Positions 1 to 7,925 of a stretch of DNA of 57,581 nucleotides are shown piece by piece. The stretch lies in contig URWA01000021.1 of NCBI GenBank assembly GCA_900551445.1, positions 1 to 57,581 on the forward strand. Direction: 5' to 3'. A model generated the notes under the pieces. It had not been told where the DNA came from, made no database searches, and saw nothing but the letters and a program-made list of their open reading frames with translations. The translations under genes and the position numbers were made by a program. Every line of letters starts with the position of its first letter. The stretch's first letter is position 1. Origin of the DNA: an uncultured Bacteroides sp. GTDB lineage: Bacteria > Bacteroidota > Bacteroidia > Bacteroidales > Bacteroidaceae.

Positions 1-54
1 TTAGGACGCAAGATTTTCATTCTTGAAAGGGGGGTTCGATTCCCCCACGGGCTA
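1..54 (+). tRNA. tRNA-Glu (TTC), 5' end outside the window
   Basis: Only the 3' two thirds are present. The anticodon stem CAAGA/TCTTG encloses the 7-nt loop TTTTCAT, which gives anticodon TTC (Glu). The T-arm has a GGGGG/CCCCC stem, followed by the acceptor strand ACGGGCT and the discriminator A at 54. No CCA is encoded. The D-arm 3' part and the absent 5' acceptor strand prevent a full fold. Confidence 0.88.
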
Positions 55-62
55 CTCTCTGA

Positions 63-105
63 AAAAGCTGCTTCTCAGAATTGTGAAGCGGCTTTTTTAT
101 TTTTC
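63..105 (+). terminator. Rho-independent terminator after tRNA-Glu
   Basis: The arms AAGCTGCTTC and GAAGCGGCTT pair with one G-T pair around a loop of about 10 nt and are followed by a T-rich run. The position just after the tRNA fits transcription termination of the tRNA unit. Confidence 0.8.
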
Positions 106-130
106 CTGAATTGCAATTTTCCCAATAAAA

Positions 131-164
131 AGGCGTCCGAAGAGCCAATGCTTTTCGGACGCCT
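131..164 (-). terminator. Terminator hairpin for the minus-strand envelope operon
   Basis: The inverted repeat AGGCGTCCGAA/TTCGGACGCCT lies about 37 bp beyond the stop of the minus-strand gene ending at 201. On the minus strand it is followed by CTTTTTATT. It may also back up termination of plus-strand transcripts. Confidence 0.65.
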
Positions 165-200
165 ATATATAAAGGTTATTTTTAGCCTTATCGGCTATCA

Positions 201-827
201 TCAGAAGATGACACCCAGACGGAAACCCACCTGATTCTGTCCTTCCACATCGAAAGTCAGCGTCTGAGTCTTGTTCGTTGCATAACTGTAATAGCCAGCT
301 ACATGGAATCCCCACTTCTTGCCTGTAGGATAAATCTTCACACCGATTTCAGGAGAAACATAAAATCCCCAAGACTTGTCGTACACACCTCCACTACCGA
401 AATAAGTAGTATAACGGGCAAACATAGTACCTGCCTTCACTCCGATGTACGGCTTCACATAACGGTTGGTCGAAAGGTTATAAGCCCCCATCACCCCAAA
501 CGGTATCTGAAAAGCCGAACGTTGCTGGTCGGTGGTCAATGATTCCGTAGGAGACAATGACAAAGTTTGCCGATCCACATACTTATGATTGGTATGATAA
601 GAAGCAAATACTCCCACCTCCCAACGCGGAGTCAGTTCATAACCCAGTTCCACATTCATTCCCCATCCGCTCAGTTTATCTGCAAAATCAGTGGAGAACG
701 GAGCATTCACCTGCCAGTCAATCTTCAAAGTCGTCTTGCTGACATCATATTGTGAAAATCCTTTTACGGCAACTCCCAGACACATGAAAGCCACCATCGC
801 GATTCTTTTCAATACATTCATCTTCAT
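201..827 (-). CDS. Outer-membrane beta-barrel protein, 208 aa
   Basis: This is a small predicted outer-membrane barrel. Residues 1-25 form a signal peptide (basic start, hydrophobic core, cleavage near GFSQ). The rest alternates short amphipathic strands rich in Gly, Tyr and Phe (for example GWGMNVELGYEL and WEVGVFASY) and ends with a C-terminal Phe (GVIF), as is usual for BamA substrates. It is the last gene of a minus-strand run of three, 20 bp after the DUF4136-like lipoprotein, so the three are probably co-transcribed. The function within the envelope cannot be read from the sequence. Confidence 0.75.
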   Translation of the reverse strand: MKMNVLKRIAMVAFMCLGVAVKGFSQYDVSKTTLKIDWQVNAPFSTDFADKLSGWGMNVELGYELTPRWEVGVFASYHTNHKYVDRQTLSLSPTESLTTDQQRSAFQIPFGVMGAYNLSTNRYVKPYIGVKAGTMFARYTTYFGSGGVYDKSWGFYVSPEIGVKIYPTGKKWGFHVAGYYSYATNKTQTLTFDVEGQNQVGFRLGVIF

Positions 828-847
828 TTGAAATTCCTCCTCTCGTG

Positions 848-1471
848 TTAATTGACCGATTTAATATAAGGTGACTGCTCAAAAGCCTGAACCACGGCAT
901 TCTGCAGCATCCTCTGATTGAACTGTCCACTATACTGGAATCCGGAAGCACTGGCATACCATACCACCGGAAGGTTCTTCTCCGTTCCGTCGGCTCCGGC
1001 AGAAAGATTCACCATTTCCATCACCAGCGTATTCGTGTTATAAGAATACGATACCGGATAAGGGTAATACCATCCGGACCACGGGCCCCAGAAGCCATAA
1101 TCCCACCAGCCGCCCCAGTAACCACCGGAAATCACCTGAGTGGTCTGAGCCACGTAGGAAAGCTGCACACCTACACTGGCTTCATCTTTTTTCTCCGGGT
1201 CAAGGATACGAGTATATCCCCTGCTGTTCATTTCTTCAGCCACTTCATTGATGATAGCTTTCGCATTTTCATCCTTCCAGTAAGTAGCACGATGTCCTCC
1301 CGCTTCCAAAATACTATCCGGCAAGAAATAAGTCTTGTAGCTACCAAAATCGGCATCCTTGTCATAATCGGTGTACACCACCAAGTCCGCGTCCAATTTG
1401 TTCATATCAGGGTCTTTCTCACATGCCGATAACCCCAATAACAGACACGCAAAAAGAAATATCTTTTTCAT
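848..1471 (-). CDS. DUF4136-type lipoprotein
   Basis: The start at 1471 (MKKIFLF) is preferred to an upstream ATG at 1483, because it places the signal peptide at the N-terminus. The lipobox LSAC puts the lipidated Cys near residue 17, followed by EKDPD, so this is an exported lipoprotein. The mature part (VVYTDYDKDADFGSYKTYFLPD) matches the pattern of DUF4136 proteins, which are small periplasm-facing lipoproteins of unknown role. A Gly/Trp/Tyr-rich insert (GGYWGGWWDYGFWGPW) sits in the middle. It lies 15 bp after the DUF4251-like gene and 20 bp before the barrel gene, which suggests one envelope operon. Confidence 0.75.
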   Translation of the reverse strand: MKKIFLFACLLLGLSACEKDPDMNKLDADLVVYTDYDKDADFGSYKTYFLPDSILEAGGHRATYWKDENAKAIINEVAEEMNSRGYTRILDPEKKDEASVGVQLSYVAQTTQVISGGYWGGWWDYGFWGPWSGWYYPYPVSYSYNTNTLVMEMVNLSAGADGTEKNLPVVWYASASGFQYSGQFNQRMLQNAVVQAFEQSPYIKSVN

Positions 1472-1486
1472 AATACATCTCATTGA

Positions 1487-2029
1487 TTAAAGTGAACGTC
1501 CTTTAAATATTGAGCTCCTGAAAGACGGAAGTATGACCCCAGTCAAGGTCAGACGATTCGAATTAAAATTCGGCGAGATAGTCACAGTGGCACTGTTCGT
1601 TCCTTTGGGCATGCTGATGTCCAGACGAGCCGAAATGCCGGTTCCCATCACGTTCATAGACAGAAAAGTCGTGCCTTTCTTATCGGTTTTCACCTCATAG
1701 GAAGACACCGTTCCGTCGACCGTCACACCTCCCAGTCCGTTAGGGCCTGCAGCCGGAATGTTGAAAGCTACCTGTACCACGGCGTTCTCTCCATCCACCG
1801 ATACAAAGTTGGTGTTCGACGTCACATAAGCCGTCTGCCCATACTTGAACACCACCCGGTCTGCTTCAAGAGTGAATTTCTTTGCATTGACAGCCTCCAC
1901 CGCCTCCGCATGCTGGATACTGTCCATTTTTTCCTGCAGCGCTTTCTTTTCAGCCTTTGTCAATTCCACTTCCTGAGCCTGGATATGTCCAGCCATTAAG
2001 GCCAGCGCACATATCAAAACAGATACCAT
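1487..2029 (-). CDS. DUF4251-type exported protein
   Basis: This is the first gene of the three-gene envelope operon. Residues 1-18 are a signal peptide ending at AGHIQAQ. A short Lys/Glu/Ala-rich helical stretch follows (residues about 20-48), then a beta-rich domain resembling DUF4251, whose members are Bacteroidales secreted proteins of unknown function. No catalytic motif is visible. A minus-strand -7 box TATGTTTG (2072-2079) lies about 43 bp upstream of the start and is the likely promoter of the operon. Confidence 0.7.
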   Translation of the reverse strand: MVSVLICALALMAGHIQAQEVELTKAEKKALQEKMDSIQHAEAVEAVNAKKFTLEADRVVFKYGQTAYVTSNTNFVSVDGENAVVQVAFNIPAAGPNGLGGVTVDGTVSSYEVKTDKKGTTFLSMNVMGTGISARLDISMPKGTNSATVTISPNFNSNRLTLTGVILPSFRSSIFKGRSL

Positions 2030-2071
2030 TTTTTCATAAGTCTGTTACTTTAAAAGTTTACACCAAATAAA

Positions 2072-2079
2072 CAAACATA
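2072..2079 (-). promoter_or_regulatory. Bacteroidales -7 box for the envelope operon
   Basis: The minus strand reads TATGTTTG, matching TAnnTTTG, 43 bp upstream of the DUF4251-like start. No clear -33 element was found. Confidence 0.45.
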
Positions 2080-2148
2080 TCGCACTTTTGCTGCATGCAT
2101 CCTGTTTAAAAAAGTATAACGTATTCCCTTGTTTTCAAATAAAATTAT

Positions 2149-2156
2149 TATCTTTA
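2149..2156 (+). promoter_or_regulatory. Bacteroidales -7 box for the 2204 gene
   Basis: TATCTTTA matches TAnnTTTG except for the last base. It lies about 48 bp upstream of the ATG at 2204, and a TTG trinucleotide (2129-2131) lies 17 bp before it as a possible -33 element. Confidence 0.5.
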
Positions 2157-2203
2157 GAATATGTAAAGAAATAATATATCAGACAACCTTAAAAAAACAA
2201 ACT

Positions 2204-2884
2204 ATGACACACCTCAGCGAAATCACTCTATTAATTGCCGTCATTGCATTGGCCCTCTGGCCGGTGGTGCTCTTTATCCTGCGTTTCTGGCACGAACGCC
2301 GCAAACAGCTGGAACATATCGAGAGAATGACGAAGGACGAACTGGACGAAATCACCACAAAAGACCTCGTCATCAGCGTACTGAAGAAAATTGGCTGCCA
2401 GCCAAAAGTAAATGAGGAAAATCACATCACCTTTCAATACCAGGGAGACGATTTCTATATCGCCGCCGAAGAGGAAAACCGCTTCATCATGATATGGAAT
2501 CCTTGGTGGGGCTCCATCAATGCCGACAATGAAGCGCTACCGTATCTGAAAGAAATCATCAATCTGGCCAACGTGAACTCACTGGTCACTACCGTGTATA
2601 TGGCCGACGAGGACGAAAAGACCATCGGACTGCACTCCCGTTGCCACACTTTCTTCTCGCCCAACGAAGGAGAGCTGGAAGAACACATGAAAATGCTGCT
2701 CGACTATTTCTTCGACATGCACAATGTAATCAAGGACAACATGAACCAGCTAGGACAGGCCGCCATCAATGAGGAAGAAAAGAAAGAACGCGTGAAAGTG
2801 AAAGGCTTCTCCGCCTACAAGGAAAACACCATGCCTATCGAGACGAAGAAGGAGACGGAGACAGAAGCGGAGAAGAAGGAGTAG
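2204..2884 (+). CDS. Membrane-anchored hypothetical protein, 226 aa
   Basis: I do not recognise a named family. The start at 2204 follows an A-rich leader. Residues 7-28 form one transmembrane helix (LLIAVIALALWPVVLFILRF), followed by a basic stretch (HERRKQ). This suggests a type I-like anchor with a cytosolic globular domain (DELDEITTKDLVISVLKKIGCQPKV and onward, with conserved-looking WNPWWGSINA). The last 35 residues are highly charged, Lys/Glu-rich and likely disordered. The 3' end overlaps the convergent queH gene by 50 bp, so the charged tail is antisense to the Ser/Pro-rich QueH tail. Confidence 0.7.
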   Translation: MTHLSEITLLIAVIALALWPVVLFILRFWHERRKQLEHIERMTKDELDEITTKDLVISVLKKIGCQPKVNEENHITFQYQGDDFYIAAEEENRFIMIWNPWWGSINADNEALPYLKEIINLANVNSLVTTVYMADEDEKTIGLHSRCHTFFSPNEGELEEHMKMLLDYFFDMHNVIKDNMNQLGQAAINEEEKKERVKVKGFSAYKENTMPIETKKETETEAEKKE

Positions 2885-3476
2885 AAGACCCTCCATCGGG
2901 CTTGCGCATACTGAACTCGCAGCCACAGTACTGCTGGTTGTAGAAATTATACTCTTTGATAATGGCGATGCGGCGCTCACTGAGTCCTCCTTTCCGCCAG
3001 TTCTGTTCCCACCACGTGACATCCGGATAGGAAGCTACAGCCCAACGTCCGGCTTCGTTTATCTGGTCCAGACTTTTCCAGCGTGAAGAAGCCAATGTAG
3101 TGGTTATCACCGAAAAGCCGTGTTCATGAGCATAGCGGGCCGTATCAGCCAGGCGCATTTTGAAACATTTCAGACAACGGCCTCCACGCTCTGGCTCATT
3201 TTCCAGTCCGGCCACCGTGCAGCGCCAGGCTTCATGGTCATAATCCGCATCCACAATCTCCAGCCCCAGCGACTGGGCATAACGGGTACACTCGTCCTTG
3301 CGGATGGTATATTCCTCCAGCGGATAGATGTTCGGATTGCAATAATAAATGGTAGGACGCACCCCATGCTGCATCAGACATTCAATAATGGCCGATGAAC
3401 AAGGTGCACAGCAGGTGTGAAGCAACACCTTGTCCGCCCCACCGGGCACTTCCAATTCAAATTTCTTCTTTTTCAT
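2835..3476 (-). CDS. queH: Epoxyqueuosine reductase QueH (DUF208)
   Basis: QueH catalyses the last step of queuosine synthesis in tRNA, reducing epoxyqueuosine, and uses a 4Fe-4S cluster. The family Cys signature is visible: HTCCAPC near residues 19-24, a middle GGRCLKCFKMR, and QYCGCEF near the C-terminus. The start at 3476 (MKKKKFELEVPGG) is chosen because it leads directly into the DKVLLHTCCAPC core. The last residues after MRKPDGG are a Ser/Pro-rich tail that overlaps the convergent 2204 gene. It is the third gene after the CoA-disulfide-reductase fusion and marR, 13 bp downstream of marR. Confidence 0.9.
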   Translation of the reverse strand: MKKKKFELEVPGGADKVLLHTCCAPCSSAIIECLMQHGVRPTIYYCNPNIYPLEEYTIRKDECTRYAQSLGLEIVDADYDHEAWRCTVAGLENEPERGGRCLKCFKMRLADTARYAHEHGFSVITTTLASSRWKSLDQINEAGRWAVASYPDVTWWEQNWRKGGLSERRIAIIKEYNFYNQQYCGCEFSMRKPDGGSSTPSSPLLSPSPSSSR

Positions 3477-3489
3477 CGCTTCCTCCCTT

Positions 3490-3879
3490 TTATGCACATG
3501 ATTCAGACGATTCACCCGTATAGGCCGCAAACAACGGTTGCAGGATTTCCGGCACCTCCACTCCTTCGTCGCGTATGCCTTTCAGGCAACGGAACGCCTC
3601 ATCGGTCAACGAAAAATACATCTCCCGCTTGTCCTTCTCACCCAGGGTACGCACCAGCAGGTTGCGTTCTTCCACCGCCCGAATTACCTTCGAAGCATGT
3701 GAAGGAGTCAGTCCGGTGCGTTCCACAATCGTGCGGGCTGCCACCTGCTCCTTGCCGATGGCACACAGCACCATGGCCTCATTCAAAGACACCCCATGCG
3801 TCTGCAGCAAGTGCGATTCAAGATCAGAGAGAGCCCGGAAGAGCTCTCTCATCACACAGATACATTTTATTTTTTCCAT
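3490..3879 (-). CDS. MarR-family transcriptional regulator
   Basis: This 129-residue protein carries a winged helix-turn-helix typical of MarR: recognition region IVERTGLTPSHASKVIRAVEERNLLVRTLGEKDKRE, where the wing ends in the usual DKRE. Such proteins bind palindromic operators as dimers, often as redox- or ligand-responsive repressors. It starts 3 bp after the stop of the large oxidoreductase gene, so it is translated from the same message. The palindromes at 6353-6368 and 6408-6423 in front of the operon are candidate sites for autoregulation. Its Cys residues near the N-terminus (KCICV) could be redox sensors, but this is only a possibility. Confidence 0.85.
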   Translation of the reverse strand: MEKIKCICVMRELFRALSDLESHLLQTHGVSLNEAMVLCAIGKEQVAARTIVERTGLTPSHASKVIRAVEERNLLVRTLGEKDKREMYFSLTDEAFRCLKGIRDEGVEVPEILQPLFAAYTGESSESCA

Positions 3880-3882
3880 ACG

Positions 3883-6330
3883 TTAAATAAACAGATTGAC
3901 ATTGGCTTCTTCGGCGCGGTCCATATAAGTGGCTACCCCACCAATGGTCACATTGTCCAGCAACTCTTCCTTCTTGACGCCCATCACGTCCATCGACATC
4001 TGGCAGGCAATAAACTCTACTCCGTTGTCAATGGCCTGCTGACGAAGCGACTCCAAGGAATCGATGCCTTTCTGCTGCATGATATAACGCATCATCTTTG
4101 AACCCATACCGCCCATGTTCATCTTCGAGAGCTTCAGTTTCCGTGAACTGGAGGGGAGCATCATGCCGAACATCTTTCCGAAAATGTCTTTCTGCACCGC
4201 CGGTTTCCGTTCTTTCTTGATGGCATTCAGCCCCCAGAAGGTAAAGAAAATGGTCACTTTCTTTCCGGTAGCCGCCGCGCCGTTAGCCAGCACAAAGGTA
4301 GCCAAAGTTTTGTCAAGGTCATCACTGAACAGGATGAAAGTTTTCCCCTTCTCTTCCGGTGCCCGACGGACAGCCTCCATGGCGCAGGCAGTGGCCTTCT
4401 CTACCAGCACTTTATAGATTCCCCCTTCCGACTTCGAAGACAGGAAACGGTTTCCGGTGGTGCGGCACCAAGCCTCTGCATCGCGAGGAAAACCTGCATC
4501 CGTGGCATGAATTTCCATCTGTTCCCCGGCTTTCAGTTCTTCCATTCCTTTTTTCAACCGCAAAATCGGACCCGGACACTGGATGCCGCAAGCATCGACC
4601 ACGTGTACCTTCTTACAATCCGTGGTTCCTTCGGCCGTGTCACAAGAGCAAACCACCTCGCATGCCTCATCCGGCTGACAAACCGGAGTAACTGCCGCAT
4701 TGTAGGTCTTGATACCTCCAATCAGGTTACGTACATCCTTGTAGCCATTGTCTTTTAAGATGTTGGATGCTAAATATCCCCGCAGCCCCACGCCACAGTA
4801 CAGGAACACCGGCTTGTCCGACGGAATTTCCTTCATCCGCTGACGCATCTCATCCAAAGGTACATTGACCGCTCCGGCAATATGTCCCAGTTCATACTCG
4901 TCTTTCGTACGGACATCGACCAGTGTAACCTTCGTCAAATCGGCCTGCTGCAATTCTCTCCAATAAAGCGGAGTCATCTTGCCACTCAAGATGTTTCCGG
5001 CTACATAGCCCGACACGGCTACCGGATCTTTAGCAGAAGAGAAAGGAGGCGCATAGGCATGTTCCAGCTGCATCAAATCATAGACCGTACCTTTCTGCTT
5101 GATGACCAGTGCATATTCATCAATACGCTTGTCCACACCGTTGTATCCCACAATCTGTGCCCCGTACAACCGACCGTCTTCCGGAGAGAAGGTAATCTTG
5201 ATGTCCATCTGCAAAGAACCCGGATAATATCCGGCATGAGAACCGGAATGGATGGTGGCTGACAAGTACGGAATACCGAACGCCTTCAAACGTTTGGCGG
5301 GAAGTCCGGTGGAAGCCACGGTCAAATCGAACACCTTGGCAATGGCCGTACCAATGGAACCTTCGTATTTCACCTTATTCCCAAACGTCATGTTATCGGC
5401 TACGATACGTGCCTGACGGTTGGCCGGCCCTGCCAGGAAATTCAGCCAAGGCTTGCCGGTAATCGGATGCGGATATTCAATGGCATCGCCTACGGCATAG
5501 ACCGACTCATCGGAAGTCTGCAAGTATTCATTCACGTAAATGCCCTTCATTTCACCCAGCTTCAATCCGGCTTCCACGGCCAGGCGAGTCTCTGCCCGTA
5601 CACCAATGGAAAGAATCACCAGCTGTGCCTCGGTCTGCAAGCCCGACTGGAACTTCACCTTCAGCCCGGACGCCGTTTTTTCAAAGGCTTCTACCGCCTG
5701 CTTCAAGTACAGCTTGACCCCTTTCTGCTGCAGATGACTGTGTACCAAAGCCGCCATGGAGAAATCCACCGGTCCCATCACCTGGTCGGCCATTTCCACC
5801 ACAGCCACCTCAATCCCTGCATGATGCAGGTTCTCGGCCATCTCCAGTCCGATAAAACCACCCCCTACGATGACGGCTTTCTTCACCTCATGTCCCTGCA
5901 TGTAGTTTTTGATACGGTCAGTATCTGCCACATTCCGCAGGGTAAAGATTCCTTCACTGTCAATTCCCGGCAGAGGGGGACGAACCGGAGAAGCTCCCGG
6001 AGAAAGCAACAGTTTATCGTAAGTTTCTGTGTACTCCTTCCCTTCCGAAGTGCGTACTTTCACTTCCTTGTGGGCCGTATCGATAGCCGTCACTTCCGAG
6101 CGTACCCGTACATCAATACGGAAACGGGTGGAAAAAGCTTCAGGAGTCTGCACAAACAAACGGTTGCGATCCTGAATCACTCCTCCTATATAATAAGGTA
6201 AGCCACAATTGGCATAAGAGATGTATTCCCCGCGTTCAAACAAAATGATTTCGGCCTTTTCCGTGTTTCTCCGAATACGGGCAGCTGCAGTGGCTCCACC
6301 TGCTACCCCACCTACAATGACATACTTCAT
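3883..6330 (-). CDS. CoA-disulfide-reductase-like fusion: FAD/NAD oxidoreductase, rhodanese, TusA, DsrE
   Basis: This 815-residue cytosolic protein chains four sulfur-handling domains. Residues 1-445 are a pyridine-nucleotide disulfide oxidoreductase with an FAD loop (GGVAGGATAAARIRR), the single catalytic Cys42 in SYANCGLPYY typical of CoA-disulfide reductases, and an NAD loop (GGGFIGLEMAE). About 455-545 is a rhodanese domain with active Cys in LYCGVGLRG. About 575-645 is a TusA-like domain (CGIQCPGPI). The rest, to 815, is a DsrE/peroxiredoxin-like domain (FILFSDDLDKT, TFWGLNAI). The layout suggests passage of persulfide sulfur from one active site to the next, or CoA-persulfide/polysulfide reduction. 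It is first gene of an operon with marR and queH. Confidence 0.88.
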   Translation of the reverse strand: MKYVIVGGVAGGATAAARIRRNTEKAEIILFERGEYISYANCGLPYYIGGVIQDRNRLFVQTPEAFSTRFRIDVRVRSEVTAIDTAHKEVKVRTSEGKEYTETYDKLLLSPGASPVRPPLPGIDSEGIFTLRNVADTDRIKNYMQGHEVKKAVIVGGGFIGLEMAENLHHAGIEVAVVEMADQVMGPVDFSMAALVHSHLQQKGVKLYLKQAVEAFEKTASGLKVKFQSGLQTEAQLVILSIGVRAETRLAVEAGLKLGEMKGIYVNEYLQTSDESVYAVGDAIEYPHPITGKPWLNFLAGPANRQARIVADNMTFGNKVKYEGSIGTAIAKVFDLTVASTGLPAKRLKAFGIPYLSATIHSGSHAGYYPGSLQMDIKITFSPEDGRLYGAQIVGYNGVDKRIDEYALVIKQKGTVYDLMQLEHAYAPPFSSAKDPVAVSGYVAGNILSGKMTPLYWRELQQADLTKVTLVDVRTKDEYELGHIAGAVNVPLDEMRQRMKEIPSDKPVFLYCGVGLRGYLASNILKDNGYKDVRNLIGGIKTYNAAVTPVCQPDEACEVVCSCDTAEGTTDCKKVHVVDACGIQCPGPILRLKKGMEELKAGEQMEIHATDAGFPRDAEAWCRTTGNRFLSSKSEGGIYKVLVEKATACAMEAVRRAPEEKGKTFILFSDDLDKTLATFVLANGAAATGKKVTIFFTFWGLNAIKKERKPAVQKDIFGKMFGMMLPSSSRKLKLSKMNMGGMGSKMMRYIMQQKGIDSLESLRQQAIDNGVEFIACQMSMDVMGVKKEELLDNVTIGGVATYMDRAEEANVNLFI

Positions 6331-6332
6331 GG

Positions 6333-6423
6333 TTATTTCTTTTCTTTGTTATTATTTTCTATTGGAAACTATTTGCAAAGAAAAGAAATAATCGAGAAAA
6401 GAATAAATTTCCAGTGGAAAATA
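6333..6423 (-). promoter_or_regulatory. Nested inverted repeats upstream of the redox operon
   Basis: A perfect 16-bp inverted repeat (TTATTTCTTTTCTTTG at 6333-6348, complement at 6376-6391) begins 3 bp upstream of the oxidoreductase start. Interleaved with it, TATTTTCTATTGGAAA (6353-6368) and TTTCCAGTGGAAAATA (6408-6423) are near-complementary to each other, and the second contains the palindrome TTTCC-AGT-GGAAA. No clean TAnnTTTG box is visible. This is a candidate operator region for the MarR-family gene of the operon. Confidence 0.5.
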
Positions 6424-6463
6424 TTTTTCGATTAAGGATTATTAAGAGAATGTCGGAAAATTC

Positions 6464-6958
6464 TCACGCCAGTTTCTGGTAAGCCAAGCGAGGGGTACCG
6501 TTGCTGATATAGATAATGCCACAATACACAAAGCCCAATGATTGCACCAGGTTCTGCATCACCTTGTTATCGGCATGGGTATCAATCCGCAAGCAGGGCC
6601 ACTGGTGGAAACACCAGTCGATACACAGTTTCCCGATTCCATGGCAAGAACCGTCGGAAGCCAAGCGATGAATCACATAATAAGGAGAATCATCCTTCCA
6701 CTCCCCGTCCTCGATATAGGCATACGTGGGGTCGGGACCTTGAATGAAACAGAAGGTGGCCACCGCCTTTCCTTCTTCAGTCACACACACATAACAATGA
6801 GAAGTCTCTATTTCTTTCTGTATCAATTCCCGTTGCGGATAACCGTTAATCCACTGATTCGGATTTCCTGTACGGACCATAAAACGACGGGCTTCTTCAA
6901 ATATTTCCATCAAACGGTCCAAATCTGCCAGTGAGGCCTTGCGTATCTGTAAATTCAT
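6464..6958 (-). CDS. GNAT-family N-acetyltransferase
   Basis: A 164-residue GNAT protein that would transfer an acetyl group from acetyl-CoA to an amine, substrate unknown. The start at 6958 (MNLQIRKASLADLDRLMEIFEEAR) matches the canonical GNAT beta1-alpha1 start better than the ATG at 6985. The acceptor segment YYVIHRLASDGSCHGIGKLCIDWCF contains the Q/RxxGxG/A-type CoA-binding turn (SCHGIG). The end AYQKL is typical. It is a single gene with its own minus-strand -7 box at 6985-6992. Confidence 0.82.
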   Translation of the reverse strand: MNLQIRKASLADLDRLMEIFEEARRFMVRTGNPNQWINGYPQRELIQKEIETSHCYVCVTEEGKAVATFCFIQGPDPTYAYIEDGEWKDDSPYYVIHRLASDGSCHGIGKLCIDWCFHQWPCLRIDTHADNKVMQNLVQSLGFVYCGIIYISNGTPRLAYQKLA

Positions 6959-6984
6959 AACTCTCCTTTTTACGAAAACCGACA

Positions 6985-6992
6985 CAAAACTA
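6985..6992 (-). promoter_or_regulatory. Bacteroidales -7 box for the GNAT gene
   Basis: The minus strand reads TAGTTTTG, matching TAnnTTTG, 27 bp upstream of the chosen start at 6958. This supports that start, because the upstream ATG at 6985 lies inside the box. Confidence 0.5.
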
Positions 6993-7046
6993 ATAGTTTT
7001 CTTTCGTTTTCCGGGCGAATATGCTTGGTTTTTTAAAATATTATTG

Positions 7047-7054
7047 TACCTTTG
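7047..7054 (+). promoter_or_regulatory. Bacteroidales -7 box for tRNA-Ala
   Basis: TACCTTTG lies 20 bp upstream of the mature tRNA 5' end. Confidence 0.7.
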
Positions 7055-7074
7055 TCACGCTTTCAAGCAATAAT

Positions 7075-7148
7075 GGGGCATTAGCTCATCTGGCTAGAGC
7101 GTTTGACTGGCAGTCAAAAGGTGGCAGGTTCGAGTCCTGTATGCTCCA
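7075..7148 (+). tRNA. tRNA-Ala (GGC)
   Basis: Complete cloverleaf of 74 nt: acceptor GGGGCAT/ATGCTCC, D-arm with AGCTCATCTGGCTAGAGC, anticodon stem TTTGA/TCAAA around the loop CTGGCAG (anticodon GGC, Ala), T-arm GCAGG-TTCGAGT-CCTGT, discriminator A. CCA is not encoded. The upstream -7 box is at 7047-7054. Confidence 0.95.
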
Positions 7149-7229
7149 CTTTTCTTTTCCCACCCCGTGGGAGTTTTCTCCTGATAATTCACAAATAAAC
7201 CTTGCCCCTTTATCCATCCACACATTATT

Positions 7230-7925
7230 ATGTACAGCATTTTAATCATAGAAGACGATAAAAGGGTGGCCGACCTCCTGAAAACCGGATTGGAAGAAAA
7301 CGGTTATACTACTTTCGTGGCATACGACGGTGCCATGGGACTCCGGCTTTTTCAGTCACATGCTTTCCAACTGGTCATTTCGGATATCATTCTCCCCAAA
7401 TTGGACGGATTCGAGCTTTGCAAGGAAATACGCAAACTCAACGCACAGATTCCCATCCTCATGCTGACGGCCCTCGGCTCCACGGATGACAAACTGGACG
7501 GATTCGATGCCGGAGCAGACGATTACATGGTGAAACCTTTCGATTTCAGGGAACTGAACGCCCGCATAAAAGTACTGCTGAAGCGGAAAAGCGAAGCGGA
7601 GAGTCCGGCTTCTCCTCCCGACAAACTGAATTACAAGGACCTGCAAGTGGACACCAACCGCAGGGAAGTTACCCGCCAAGGGATTCCTATCCGTCTCTCC
7701 CCCAAAGAATACAACCTGCTGACCTACATGGTACAACACCCGGAAAGAGTCATCAGCCGGGTGGAAATAGCCGAAAAGGTATGGAATACCCACTTCGATA
7801 CCGGTACCAATTTCATCGATGTATATATCAACTACTTACGCAAGAAAATAGACAAAGACTTCGACACCAAGCTGATTCACACCAAACCCGGAATCGGATT
7901 TATTCTTACCGACGAAAAGCCATGA
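7230..7925 (+). CDS. OmpR/PhoB-family response regulator
   Basis: The N-terminal receiver domain has the acidic pair EDD (residues 8-10), phosphoacceptor Asp52 (VISDIILPKLDG), Thr in LMLTALG and Lys in VKPFDF. The C-terminal winged helix (about 135-228) has the OmpR pattern LSPKEYNLLTYMVQHPERVISR and INYLRKKID. It is a DNA-binding regulator switched by phosphorylation. The stop overlaps the start of the histidine kinase gene by 4 bp (ATGA), so the two form a pair. The 11-bp-spaced TCTAAY repeats in front of the Mg2+ ATPase gene fit the tandem binding mode of this family. Confidence 0.93.
   Translation: MYSILIIEDDKRVADLLKTGLEENGYTTFVAYDGAMGLRLFQSHAFQLVISDIILPKLDGFELCKEIRKLNAQIPILMLTALGSTDDKLDGFDAGADDYMVKPFDFRELNARIKVLLKRKSEAESPASPPDKLNYKDLQVDTNRREVTRQGIPIRLSPKEYNLLTYMVQHPERVISRVEIAEKVWNTHFDTGTNFIDVYINYLRKKIDKDFDTKLIHTKPGIGFILTDEKP

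Noticed and set aside
7021..7245. Open frame covering tRNA-Ala
   Set aside because: It is only a chance frame across the tRNA. The tRNA fold is complete and its promoter is correctly placed.
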